Below, piece after piece: positions 8,047 to 16,416 of a stretch of 29,117 nt of DNA. The translations under genes were made by a program, and so were the position numbers. The number at the start of each line of letters is the position of its first letter. The first letter of the stretch is position 1. A model generated the notes under the pieces. It was given only the letters and a program-made list of their open reading frames with translations. It made no database searches and was not told the DNA's origin. Source of the stretch: an uncultured Clostridia bacterium (GTDB taxonomy: Bacteria > Bacillota > Clostridia > Christensenellales > Borkfalkiaceae); the NCBI GenBank assembly GCA_947628555.1, contig CANRAI010000004.1, forward strand, positions 1 to 29,117. The letters run 5' to 3'.

Positions 8047-8721
8047 CTATTGCCATTCGTCGTCGCGTTTATTAAGAATAGATATAGTTTCCCCGTCCAA
8101 CTCTATCGGCTCGTCGCCGAATTCGTCGCGCCGCATTTTTTCAAGTTTCTCCTCTTCTATGCGTAGAAGGTAGTGCTTCTGGTCCTCGAATATTCCGTCA
8201 AGCCTCCGCATACCCGCAATAAGCAGCAGCCCCACGGCAAGCGAGATTAGCTCCCATAACTGGCCTGTAAGCGCTTCGGCGAAGTTTATGCCGAAACACG
8301 CCGCAACGGCGGCCCTGCCAAAAACGGTAAGAAGCCAGCCTATTAAAACCATAAGCAGGGAAAGATACACAGATTTGCGGATTCGTTCTTTACCGACAAA
8401 ACGCGTAAAAAACAACAAAAGTATCACGAAGGCGTTGCCCGCGCAATAGATAACATAACTTTCCAATCCCGCCCCGCTCAAAAGGCAAAACAGCGCGCCG
8501 TCCCCTATGGCGTAAAATACGGAAATCCAGCCCCAGCGCATCAGTACAAGCACTGTAATGGGCACCATGGGCGAAAAAGTAAAAAACGCGCCGTTACCCT
8601 CGAACGCCTTGAAGGCGAAATGCAAAATGAGTTCAAACGCCGCCGAAATCGCCGCAAATATTAACAAATCCGTAAATCTGTATTGTTTAAAGGAAATCTT
8701 CCCCGACCCGTTCCGACGCAT
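8047..8721 (-). CDS. Polytopic membrane protein, possibly ECF-transporter S-component-like
   Basis: A 224-aa protein with five or six predicted helices between residues 15 and 165 and a charged, Glu-rich cytoplasmic tail (about 170-224). The opening FTDLLIFAAISAAFELILHFAF and the following loop with small residues recall substrate-binding S components of energy-coupling-factor vitamin transporters, but no diagnostic motif is visible. Treat it as a membrane protein of unknown function. The ATG at 8721 has no good Shine-Dalgarno sequence. A minus-strand promoter lies at 8767-8795. It diverges from the pectin methylesterase gene and lies upstream of the importer operon on the same strand, so it could be co-transcribed with it. 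Confidence 0.75.
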   Translation of the reverse strand: MRRNGSGKISFKQYRFTDLLIFAAISAAFELILHFAFKAFEGNGAFFTFSPMVPITVLVLMRWGWISVFYAIGDGALFCLLSGAGLESYVIYCAGNAFVILLLFFTRFVGKERIRKSVYLSLLMVLIGWLLTVFGRAAVAACFGINFAEALTGQLWELISLAVGLLLIAGMRRLDGIFEDQKHYLLRIEEEKLEKMRRDEFGDEPIELDGETISILNKRDDEWQ

Positions 8722-8766
8722 AGGATAATTTTACTAAAAAGTTATAAATTTACATTTTTCTTTTAT

Positions 8767-8795
8767 ATTATAGCATAGGAAAATTTAAAAATCAA
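8767..8795 (-). promoter_or_regulatory. Sigma-A promoter for the membrane protein at 8047-8721
   Basis: On the minus strand TTGATT (8795-8790), a 17-base spacer and TATAAT (8772-8767) lie about 45 bases before the start codon. The region is AT-rich, and a divergent promoter follows directly. Confidence 0.6.
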
Positions 8796-8807
8796 TACCC
8801 TTTTTTA

Positions 8808-8836
8808 TTGTTTCACGGAAAAAGATATGCTATACT
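8808..8836 (+). promoter_or_regulatory. Likely promoter of the pectin methylesterase gene
   Basis: TTGTTT (8808-8813), 17 bases, TATACT (8831-8836). The -35 is weak and the -10 good. A start near 8843 would leave a leader of about 20 bases holding the AGGAG site at 8853-8857. Confidence 0.5.
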
Positions 8837-8864
8837 TAATACATATAAATGCAGGAGAAAAGTT

Positions 8865-9815
8865 ATGCGTGAACTTCGTCTTACGCCCGCCGACAATCTG
8901 GCGCATATATTGAATAATCTGAAAGAACCCGCCGCTATATATTTGAAAAAGGGAATTTACAGGCAGAAAGTAAAGATAAGCGCCGACGACGTGGAATTGA
9001 TTGGCGATGACCGTGAAACAACTGTTATAACTTATGATGATTATGCAAGAAAAATACACGCCGACGGCAGGGAATACAACACTTTCCGCACCTACACGCT
9101 TTGCGTGACGGGCAACCGCGTGAAGCTTAAAAACCTTACGGTGGAAAATTCCAACTCACGCCCGCAGGACGTGGGGCAATGCGTGGCGCTTTCCGTGAAC
9201 GCAAAGGATTTTTATGCCGAAAACGTAAATCTTAAATCCACGCAGGACACCCTTTTCTGCTCACCTTTCCCCGACGACCTCGTGGTGCGATACCACGGAT
9301 TTATCCCGCAGGACGAGTTATATATGGAGGGCGGCGCGGTGCAGATTTTCGAAAACTGCCGCATATACGGCACAGTGGATTTTATTTTCGGCTGTGGGGA
9401 GGCGTATTTCCATAATTGCAAACTGATTTCGGTAAACGATACCCGCAGACTTGGCTTTGTCGCCGCTCCAGCCCATTCTCTCGACCGTAATCGGGGATTT
9501 ACGTTTATAGACTGTGATTTCGAAAGCGGCGGCGCGGAAGCAAATAGCATATATCTTGCCCGTCCGTGGCGGGATTTCGGCAAGTGCGAATTTATAAACT
9601 GCCGAATCGGTGAGCACATAAAACCCGAATTATACGACAAGTGGAACGACACCTCCCGCGACAAGACGGCGAGATTTTGTCACTTCGGGCTGAAATGTGG
9701 TTTTACGCCCCGCCCCGTTCCTTGGAGTCGGGAGCTTACCCGCGAAGAAGCTGCCGCTATCATAGCGCGCTACGAAGAGAGAAAAAGGGACATAGGGATA
9801 TTTAAAATAAATTGA
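8865..9815 (+). CDS. Pectinesterase (pectin methylesterase, CE8), predicted cytoplasmic
   Basis: Hydrolyses methyl esters of galacturonate residues in pectin or its oligomers. From ATG 8865 (AGGAG seven bases upstream; the frame opens earlier at 8808 inside the promoter) the product is 316 aa. CE8 landmarks in order: QCVALSV (Gln105), TQDTLF (Gln127, acid/base Asp128), GTVDFIFG (nucleophile Asp172) and LARPW (Arg233, Trp235). No signal peptide is present, so it should act on imported methylated oligogalacturonides. The two catalytic Asp residues are 44 apart instead of about 21 in plant and Erwinia enzymes, owing to an insertion around 133-156 rich in acidic and aromatic residues. It converges with the uronate operon and shares a terminator hairpin with it. 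Confidence 0.93.
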   Translation: MRELRLTPADNLAHILNNLKEPAAIYLKKGIYRQKVKISADDVELIGDDRETTVITYDDYARKIHADGREYNTFRTYTLCVTGNRVKLKNLTVENSNSRPQDVGQCVALSVNAKDFYAENVNLKSTQDTLFCSPFPDDLVVRYHGFIPQDELYMEGGAVQIFENCRIYGTVDFIFGCGEAYFHNCKLISVNDTRRLGFVAAPAHSLDRNRGFTFIDCDFESGGAEANSIYLARPWRDFGKCEFINCRIGEHIKPELYDKWNDTSRDKTARFCHFGLKCGFTPRPVPWSRELTREEAAAIIARYEERKRDIGIFKIN

Positions 9816-9833
9816 TTTTTAAACTCGCAATAC

Positions 9834-9867
9834 AAAACGCAGCCTTCTTAGGGGAAGGCTGCGTTTT
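9834..9867. terminator. Bidirectional terminator between pectinesterase and uxaC
   Basis: Arms 9834-9847 and 9854-9867 form a perfect 14-bp stem with a six-base loop. The stem starts with AAAA and ends with TTTT, so it works on either strand. It lies between the stops of two converging genes. Confidence 0.88.
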
Positions 9868-9884
9868 AAATAATTTGATTTATA

Positions 9885-11303
9885 TTATTGAACAAATCCG
9901 AAGTATGCCGCGGCGTTGTTGTAACATATGTCCTCTACGATTTTGCCGAGGCGCGGCAGTTCCTCCGCAGGATATCTGCCGCTTTCCACAAGCTCCCCAA
10001 GCATCTGACAGAGTATTCTTCTGTAATACTCGTGACGGGGATAAGCTAGGAAAGAACGGCTATCCGTTAACATTCCCACGGACTGGGAAACAAGCCCTAC
10101 CTGCATAAGCGTTTCAAGGTTTTGGCGCATGCCGTCCTGCTGGTCCAAAAACCACCACGCCGTGCCTACCTGCACCCTGCCCTTAACGCCCTCTTTCTGA
10201 AAGCACCCCGCAAGTACGGTAAGCGCGTAATTGTCGCGGGGATTAAGGCAATAGAGAATGGTTTTGGGAAGTCCGCCTACCCTGTCCAGCTCGCCCAAAA
10301 GCGCGGAAAGCTTTTCCATATATTTTTCGTCCTCTATTGCGTCGAAGCCCGTATCGGGACCTATTTTTTCAAGCATACTCTTCGAATTGTTGCGGAGAGC
10401 GCCTATATGATATTGCTGCACCCAGCCGTATTTTGCATACTCTTTCCCGAGAAAAACGAGGACGTAGCCCTTGTATTTGTCCTGCTCCTCCACGGAGACT
10501 GGCAAGCCCTTCATTCCCTTGCGGAACACAGCGTCCGCCTCCTCATAGGTCGCGGGGGCGTAGCGTACGACGTCGAGCGCGTGGTCGGAAAGTTTACAAC
10601 CCATATCGTTGAAGAATTTTATCCTTTCCGCAAGCGCATAGAGCATATCGCCGAGACTTTCTATCGTCTTGCCCGCCGCGTCCGCAAGTTTATTTACCCA
10701 GCTTGCAAACCAGGATAGCTCCACGTTGATAGCTTTATCGGGGCGGAACGCGGGGCGTACCTTTACTTTTAGCGTGCCGTCCGCGTTCATCTTTTTGTGC
10801 CATTCCAAACTGTCGATGGGGTCATCCGTGGTGCAAACAGTTTTTACGTTGAATTTATACATCATCTCGCGGGCGGTAAGGGTTTTTAAAACCTTATTAG
10901 CCTTTTCCCAAATTACGGGCGCGTTTTCGGCGTTGATAATTTCCTCTATCCCGAAATATCTTCTCATTTCGAGGTGTGACCAGTGATAAAGCGGATTGCC
11001 CACAAAATACGGCATACTTTCGGCGAACTGCATAAATTTTTTGTAGTCGTCGCAGGGACCCGAAATCGAATCCTCATCATACCCGCGTGCGCGCAAAGCC
11101 CGCCATTTGTAGTGGTCGCCGTATCTGTCGCCCGCGCCCAGCCAGACTTCCGTCAGGTTGCGGAATTTCTTATCCTCGTAAATTTCTTTGGGTTGAAGGT
11201 GACAGTGATAGTCGATTATGGGCATCTTTTCGGCATGGTCGTGATAAAGTCTTTTAGCCGTTTCGGTGTCCAGAAGAAAGTCCTTATCCATAAAAGCTTT
11301 CAT
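9885..11303 (-). CDS. uxaC: Uronate isomerase UxaC
   Basis: Isomerises D-galacturonate to D-tagaturonate (and D-glucuronate to D-fructuronate), the first cytoplasmic step of uronate breakdown. The 472-aa protein has normal length and belongs to the amidohydrolase-type TIM barrels. The metal-binding HCHLQP motif gives His33 and His35, followed by family segments LGAGDRYGDHYKWRALRARG and CTTDDPIDSLEWH. It is the last gene of the operon. Its ATG shares a base with the uxaA stop (TAATG), so translation is coupled; an in-frame ATG four codons in is an alternative start. A terminator hairpin follows at 9834-9867. Confidence 0.97.
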   Translation of the reverse strand: MKAFMDKDFLLDTETAKRLYHDHAEKMPIIDYHCHLQPKEIYEDKKFRNLTEVWLGAGDRYGDHYKWRALRARGYDEDSISGPCDDYKKFMQFAESMPYFVGNPLYHWSHLEMRRYFGIEEIINAENAPVIWEKANKVLKTLTAREMMYKFNVKTVCTTDDPIDSLEWHKKMNADGTLKVKVRPAFRPDKAINVELSWFASWVNKLADAAGKTIESLGDMLYALAERIKFFNDMGCKLSDHALDVVRYAPATYEEADAVFRKGMKGLPVSVEEQDKYKGYVLVFLGKEYAKYGWVQQYHIGALRNNSKSMLEKIGPDTGFDAIEDEKYMEKLSALLGELDRVGGLPKTILYCLNPRDNYALTVLAGCFQKEGVKGRVQVGTAWWFLDQQDGMRQNLETLMQVGLVSQSVGMLTDSRSFLAYPRHEYYRRILCQMLGELVESGRYPAEELPRLGKIVEDICYNNAAAYFGFVQ

Positions 11304-12772
11304 TATAAAGTTACCCCCGTTTTGAATATTGCTATCTCCCTTGTGTTATTCAATTCGTTTTTTGCGGGCTTGCCGTTTGCCGTTTCCACAACGAGGCCGA
11401 TAAGCTTTTCAAGCTGCGCGTCAAAACCGCTTTCAAGCACCTCGCCCGCGTTGAAATCTATCCAATTCGCCTTGTTCTTCGCAAGGTCGGAATTGGTAGC
11501 GATTTTAAGGGTAGGCACAAATCCTCCGAACGGCGTGCCTCTGCCCGTTGTGAATAAAACCAGGTGGCAGCCCGCCGCCGCAATGTTAGTTACGGCGCAC
11601 ATATCGTTGCCGGGTCCGTTAAGCAAATTCAGCCCCTTACGCGTGACAAAGCCTTCGTCGAACACGACGTCCTCTACGGGACCCGAGCCCGATTTCTGCG
11701 TACAGCCGAGCGATTTATCTTCAAGCGTGGTGATTCCGCCCGCCTTATTGCCCGGCGAGGGATTTTCATACACTTCCTGCCCGTTCTTTATGAAATATTC
11801 CTTAAATCCGTTTATAAGTTTTACGATTTTTTCAAAAGTGGGCTTATCCTTTGCCCTGTTCATAAGCAGTTGCTCGGCGCCGAACATTTCAGGCACTTCG
11901 GACAAAACCGTCGTGCCGCCCGCCGCAACGATATAATCGCTGAACCTTCCGACAAGGGGATTTGCGGTTATCCCGGAAAGCCCGTCCGAACCGCCGCACT
12001 TCAAGCCGATTTTAAGGCAGGATATATCCCGCTCTTCCCTTCTGTCACCCTTGATTACGTCCGCAATTTCCTTGACAAGTTTCACGCCCTCTTCTATTTC
12101 ATCACCGACTTCCTGGCAGACGAGGAATTTTATTCTTTTAGTATCAACTTCTCCGAGAGAAGCTTTAAACGCGGACATCTGGTTGTTTTCACAGCCGAGC
12201 CCCAAAACAAGCACGCCGCCCGCGTTGGGATGGTAAACCATTTTACCGAGAATCAGTTTTGTCCTTTCGTGGTCCTCACCAAGCTGCGAACAGCCATATG
12301 GATGGGTATATGCGAAAACGCCATCAAAGCCCTCCGCGCCGTATCTTTCAAGAAAAGTTTGGGCAATCAGCTTCGCCTGTCCGTTGACGCAGCCCACGGT
12401 AGGAATTATCCAAAGCTCGTTTCTTATGCCCACGCCCCCGTTTTTTCGGGGATACACGTTGACCTTGCGCCCCTTTACCGCGGGGAGCGGTGTAGGGATT
12501 TTGTGATAGGAATATTCCAGCTCGCCCTTTAAATTTGTGTGTGCGTTGTGGGTGTGAACGTGTTCGCCAGCCGCGATATCCGCCGAAGCATAGGCTATCG
12601 GGTTGCCGTATTTTATGATATGTTCTCCCTTCTTTACGGGTTTAAGCGCGAATTTATGACCTTTTTCAACGTCGTCGAGTAGGATTACCCCCTCATACGT
12701 CTCGCCTTTTTTCAAGTCCGAGAGAGCTACGGCGACGTTATCCAAAGCGTTTATGATAATTGTCTTAACCAT
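11303..12772 (-). CDS. uxaA: Altronate dehydratase UxaA
   Basis: Dehydrates D-altronate to 2-keto-3-deoxy-D-gluconate. The 489-aa product is the full-length form: an N-terminal SAF-like domain (about 1-100, with the HTHNAHTNLKGE segment) joined to the large catalytic part. Visible landmarks include GVGIRNELWIIPTVGCVNG (about 132-150), THPYGCSQLGEDHERTK, LGLGCENNQ, LKCGGSDGLSGITANP and CGSDG-type cysteines usual in this UxaA/GarD family. The start at 12772 has AAAGGA eight bases upstream and overlaps the end of uxaB by 8 bp. It follows UxaB in the pathway as in the operon. Confidence 0.97.
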   Translation of the reverse strand: MVKTIIINALDNVAVALSDLKKGETYEGVILLDDVEKGHKFALKPVKKGEHIIKYGNPIAYASADIAAGEHVHTHNAHTNLKGELEYSYHKIPTPLPAVKGRKVNVYPRKNGGVGIRNELWIIPTVGCVNGQAKLIAQTFLERYGAEGFDGVFAYTHPYGCSQLGEDHERTKLILGKMVYHPNAGGVLVLGLGCENNQMSAFKASLGEVDTKRIKFLVCQEVGDEIEEGVKLVKEIADVIKGDRREERDISCLKIGLKCGGSDGLSGITANPLVGRFSDYIVAAGGTTVLSEVPEMFGAEQLLMNRAKDKPTFEKIVKLINGFKEYFIKNGQEVYENPSPGNKAGGITTLEDKSLGCTQKSGSGPVEDVVFDEGFVTRKGLNLLNGPGNDMCAVTNIAAAGCHLVLFTTGRGTPFGGFVPTLKIATNSDLAKNKANWIDFNAGEVLESGFDAQLEKLIGLVVETANGKPAKNELNNTREIAIFKTGVTL

Positions 12773-14213
12773 TTACAAATTCCTTTACGGCGTACCTCAT
12801 GCCCTTTGAAAGAATGGCTTCGAGGAATTTCGCCACCGTCGCCGTGATTTCGAGGTGAATATCGTTCATGTCCGTCTCCCATGCCTCTTTCAGACCGAGC
12901 GCGGCGCGCGCAAGTTTAAGGCAGTCGCCGTCGAAGTTATCCCAAAGCTCTTTCCACTTTGCAAGGAACGCTGGGTCGTCTTTCAAAGCGATATCCTCGT
13001 TCCCCCTTTTGCCTCTGTGGAATACGACAAGCGCCGCGAATGAAAACAGCAGATGTCCGGGAAGCGCACCCTTTATCCTCACATAGTCCGTAAGCGTGGG
13101 CAAAAGCCTTGTCCTGAATTTGGTGGTGGAATTTAAGGCGATAGACATAAGCTCGTGGCGGATGAAGGGATTGCGGAATCTCTCTATTACGCTCTCGGCA
13201 AACGACGTCATTTCGTCCTGCGGCAGATTTATTGTCGGATTGACTTCGTCGAACACGAAATCGCGCACGAATTTGCCGATTACGGGGTCATCCACAGCCT
13301 CTCCCACGGTGTCTATGCCGCACAGATAGGCTACGGGTACCATTGCCGTGTGCGAGCCGTTCAGAATTTTAACCTTGCGCTGCTTATAGGGCTTTATGTC
13401 GTCCGTGAAAATAACGTTCAGCCCCGTACTGTCCGCAGGCAGGTTTTTCTGTATATGAGGCTCTTTTTTCAGAACCCAAAGATGAAATATTTCGCCTTTT
13501 ACGACGTTGTTGTCTATATAACCTGTCTCGTTACGGATTTCCTCTATTTCGTTTTTCGGATATCCGGGAACTATTCTATCTACAAGCGTTGAGGTAAAAT
13601 GATTGCAATTCCGCATCCAGCTTATAAATTTTTCGTCCATTCCGTTTATACGGGCAAGTTCGGTAAGGCATCTGTAAAGCTCGTCGCCGTTGTTGTCTAT
13701 AAGCTCGCAGGGGATTATATCCAGCCCCTTATCCTCCGCGCCGCCGAAGCAATCGTACCTTCTTTTAAGCAGTGCGAGAAGCTTACCGGGAAAGCTTTTG
13801 GGGCATACCGAAAAATCCGTATCCGAAGGGTCGAGCGATATCCCCGCTTCGGTGGTGTTGGAAATTATGATTTGCAAATCCTCGCTTTCGCCGTAGGAAA
13901 GAAATCTTTCGTATTCCGTAAAAGGGTCTATGCAGTCGCCTATTACGTCAATAACACGACTGGCTTTTACCTTTTGACCACCTTTTATGCCTTCTAACCT
14001 GAGCGTATAAAGCCCGTCCTGTTCGGCTAGTTCCTTAACTCTGCCCGAAGGCATGGGCTGAACGACGGCGACGTTGGAATCTATCGCGCCCTTGTCGTTT
14101 AAGTCCTGCAAAATCCAATCAATGAACGCGCGTAGAAAGTTGCCCTCTCCGAACTGCATTATCCTTATTTTTCTTTCGGGTTTTTTAAACAGTTTTTTAC
14201 TTATTAGCTCCAT
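12765..14213 (-). CDS. uxaB: Tagaturonate reductase (altronate oxidoreductase) UxaB
   Basis: NADH-dependent reduction of D-tagaturonate to D-altronate. The 482-aa protein is a polyol/mannitol dehydrogenase family member. The N-terminal Rossmann part opens with IRIMQFGEGNFLRAFIDW (about 16-33), and the family's catalytic region appears as KQRKVKILNGSHTAMVPVAYLCG in the second half. UxuB (fructuronate reductase) belongs to the same family, but location directly before uxaA and uxaC argues for UxaB. The start at 14213 has a GGGAG site and lies 14 bp after the ATPase gene. Confidence 0.95.
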   Translation of the reverse strand: MELISKKLFKKPERKIRIMQFGEGNFLRAFIDWILQDLNDKGAIDSNVAVVQPMPSGRVKELAEQDGLYTLRLEGIKGGQKVKASRVIDVIGDCIDPFTEYERFLSYGESEDLQIIISNTTEAGISLDPSDTDFSVCPKSFPGKLLALLKRRYDCFGGAEDKGLDIIPCELIDNNGDELYRCLTELARINGMDEKFISWMRNCNHFTSTLVDRIVPGYPKNEIEEIRNETGYIDNNVVKGEIFHLWVLKKEPHIQKNLPADSTGLNVIFTDDIKPYKQRKVKILNGSHTAMVPVAYLCGIDTVGEAVDDPVIGKFVRDFVFDEVNPTINLPQDEMTSFAESVIERFRNPFIRHELMSIALNSTTKFRTRLLPTLTDYVRIKGALPGHLLFSFAALVVFHRGKRGNEDIALKDDPAFLAKWKELWDNFDGDCLKLARAALGLKEAWETDMNDIHLEITATVAKFLEAILSKGMRYAVKEFVNG

Positions 14214-14227
14214 TTTTAACTCTCCCG

Positions 14228-15322
14228 TCAGCGTCTTTCCACGTCGTTTTCCACAATCTGTTCGGTCTCAGCGTCGAATACGTAAGCCGCCTTGTGCGAA
14301 ACGTAGAATTTAAAATCCGAACCCATGGCGGGCGCTTTGTGCGGATTGACTTTCAAAATCATATTTATATCACCCGTATTCGCATATACGTTGGTGGTAT
14401 CGCCAAGCAACTCGCATAATTCCACGCGGGAATCGATTTCATATGACAAGCCCTCGTTTTCGGTTTCTATCGCCTCGGGACGGAATGCAAATACAACTTT
14501 TCTTCCCTCCAAAGCATTTACGTCTTTAACAACGGGCGAAAGGTCGAACCGCATTTCCCCAGCGCTGAATATGCCGCCCGCCACGGTTCCTCGTATAAAG
14601 TTCATGGGTGGCTCGCCTATGAAGCCCGCGACGAAAAGATTTTTGGGATAGAAATACAGTTCGAAAGGAGTACCCACCTGCTGTATCCTGCCCTTATCCA
14701 TTACTACTATTCTGTCGGACATGGTCATAGCTTCGGTCTGGTCGTGAGTTACATAAATTGTCGTTGCGCCGACAGAACGGTGAATCTGCTTGATTTCGGA
14801 ACGCATCGTGACCCTCTGTTTTGCGTCGAGGTTAGACAAAGGTTCATCCATCAAAAATATACGGACCTTTCTTATAAGTGCGCGGCCCACGGCTACGCGC
14901 TGGCATTGTCCGCCCGAAAGGTTGCGGGGGAATCTGTCAAGATAATCGGTAAGACCGAGTATTTTGGCGGTAGCCTGCACTTTTTCGTCTATGATATCCG
15001 CGTCAATGCCTTCGAGCGTAAGTCCGAAACCGAGGTTTTCCGCAACGGTCAGGTGAGGATAAAGCGCATAGGATTGGAATACCATGGCGATTCCCCTTTC
15101 GCGCGAGGACATTTGGTTGGCGAGTTTACCGTCGATAAAAAATTCGCCCGCGGTGATGTCTTCGAGCCCAGCAATCATACGGAGAGTCGTGGATTTTCCG
15201 CAGCCGGACGAGCCGACAAGGCAGATAAATTCGCCGTCCTTGATTTCAAGGTTGAAGTCGTGAACGGCATGGAAACCGTTCGGATAAACCTTATTGATAT
15301 TTTTCAATGTAAGCTGTGCCAT
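14228..15322 (-). CDS. ABC transporter ATP-binding protein, MsmX/UgpC type, without adjacent permeases
   Basis: ATPase for carbohydrate importers, placed inside the uronate operon with no permease genes beside it. From ATG 15322 (AGGGG about ten bases upstream) it is 364 aa, the same length as the ATPase at 692-1786. Walker A GSSGCGKS is at 37-44, Walker B FLMDE at 156-160 and the switch His at 193. The signature motif reads LSGGQCQR: Cys140 stands where Arg is normal. The C-terminal regulatory domain is present. An orphan ATPase of this kind commonly serves several importers, as MsmX does in Bacillus. It may energise the importer at left or others elsewhere. A weak internal promoter could lie in the AT-rich 101 bp upstream, where a kdgK-type operator half-site is also seen. 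Confidence 0.93.
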   Translation of the reverse strand: MAQLTLKNINKVYPNGFHAVHDFNLEIKDGEFICLVGSSGCGKSTTLRMIAGLEDITAGEFFIDGKLANQMSSRERGIAMVFQSYALYPHLTVAENLGFGLTLEGIDADIIDEKVQATAKILGLTDYLDRFPRNLSGGQCQRVAVGRALIRKVRIFLMDEPLSNLDAKQRVTMRSEIKQIHRSVGATTIYVTHDQTEAMTMSDRIVVMDKGRIQQVGTPFELYFYPKNLFVAGFIGEPPMNFIRGTVAGGIFSAGEMRFDLSPVVKDVNALEGRKVVFAFRPEAIETENEGLSYEIDSRVELCELLGDTTNVYANTGDINMILKVNPHKAPAMGSDFKFYVSHKAAYVFDAETEQIVENDVERR

Positions 15323-15423
15323 TTTTATTTTTCCCCTATTATATAAATTTAGATATTTTTGTGTTGATTTCAACGCCGTTTGATAATACGCAAAATGTAC
15401 TAAGCTTATGCTCGGACAAGTAT

Positions 15424-16302
15424 TTATTTTAGGTCGCGGGTCGCTATATTATCCATATCGTCGTAAGCCTGGTTTTCGCCGCACATACCCCATATAAAGG
15501 TGTAATTGTGCGTGCCTACTCCGCTGTGAATAGACCAGCTGGGAGAAATCACCGCCTGCTCGTTATGCATTATTATGTGACGGGTTTCCTGCGGCTCGCC
15601 CATAAGGTGGATAACAGCCTCGTTTTCGGGAAGTTCGAAGTACATATACACTTCCATTCTTCTTTCGTGGGTGTGGCTGGGCAGGGTGTTCCACGCCGAA
15701 CCGTCCGTTATTTCAGTCATGCCCATGGCAAGCTGGCAGCTTTCGCATACTCCGCCGATTATGAATTGGTTTATTGTGCGCTTGTTTATCGAGGACGAAT
15801 CCCCTAAATGCCGCTGTATGCAATATTTCGTGTCCTCAGGCGGCTGAACGCCTTCCACGGGCTTGGTTATTTTGACGGTGGGATACGCCTTGTGCGCGGG
15901 ACAGGAATTTATATAGAATTTTGCGGGATTTTTACCGTCGGCGGAAGAAAATTCAATCTCTTTCGTGCCGAGCCCTATATAAATACCCTCTTTATGGCCA
16001 ATCTCCCATTTTTTACCGTCAAGCGTTATTACGCCCGCCCCGCCTATATTTATCACCCCCATCTCACGTCTTTCCAGGAAATAGGCCGTGGCGAGTTCCT
16101 TGCATGTGCCGAGCGAAAGGGAGGATTTAACGGGCATGGCGCCGCCCGCGATTATTCTGTCCTGGTGGGAATAAGTCAACAGTATCTCGTCCTTTTCGAA
16201 CAGCTTTTCTATCAAATATTTTTCCCGAAGTTCTTCCGTGGTATAGCGCTTGGAATCATCGGGATGATTTGCATATCTTACGTCGAATTTCAATTCTTTC
16301 AT
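15424..16302 (-). CDS. kduI: 5-dehydro-4-deoxy-D-glucuronate isomerase KduI
   Basis: Isomerises 5-keto-4-deoxyuronate, which forms from unsaturated galacturonate released by pectate lyases and unsaturated uronyl hydrolases, to 2,5-diketo-3-deoxygluconate. The 292-aa cupin has the metal ligands His210, His212 (SHTHERR), Glu217 and His259 (SWSIHSG). Their spacing (2, 5 and 42 residues) equals that of the E. coli enzyme. It is about 14 residues longer than the E. coli protein. The start at 16302 has AAGGAG ten bases upstream. The next enzyme, KduD, is encoded at 24238-24990 in a separate unit. Confidence 0.97.
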   Translation of the reverse strand: MKELKFDVRYANHPDDSKRYTTEELREKYLIEKLFEKDEILLTYSHQDRIIAGGAMPVKSSLSLGTCKELATAYFLERREMGVINIGGAGVITLDGKKWEIGHKEGIYIGLGTKEIEFSSADGKNPAKFYINSCPAHKAYPTVKITKPVEGVQPPEDTKYCIQRHLGDSSSINKRTINQFIIGGVCESCQLAMGMTEITDGSAWNTLPSHTHERRMEVYMYFELPENEAVIHLMGEPQETRHIIMHNEQAVISPSWSIHSGVGTHNYTFIWGMCGENQAYDDMDNIATRDLK

Positions 16303-16416
16303 TTCAACCGTTCTCCTTGTCTGTATTTGATTTTATGTTAAATTTTTGTTAAAGCCTTGCGGTTTCGAATTTAAGTTCGGCCTTTAAACGAATTTTATTC
16401 GCGGACAGCGGAAAAA

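Noticed and set aside
10983..12532. Long plus-strand open frames (317 and 322 codons) opposite uxaC and uxaA
   Set aside because: The minus-strand genes are clear family members that cover the region. The opposing frames have low-complexity composition and no plausible start signals.
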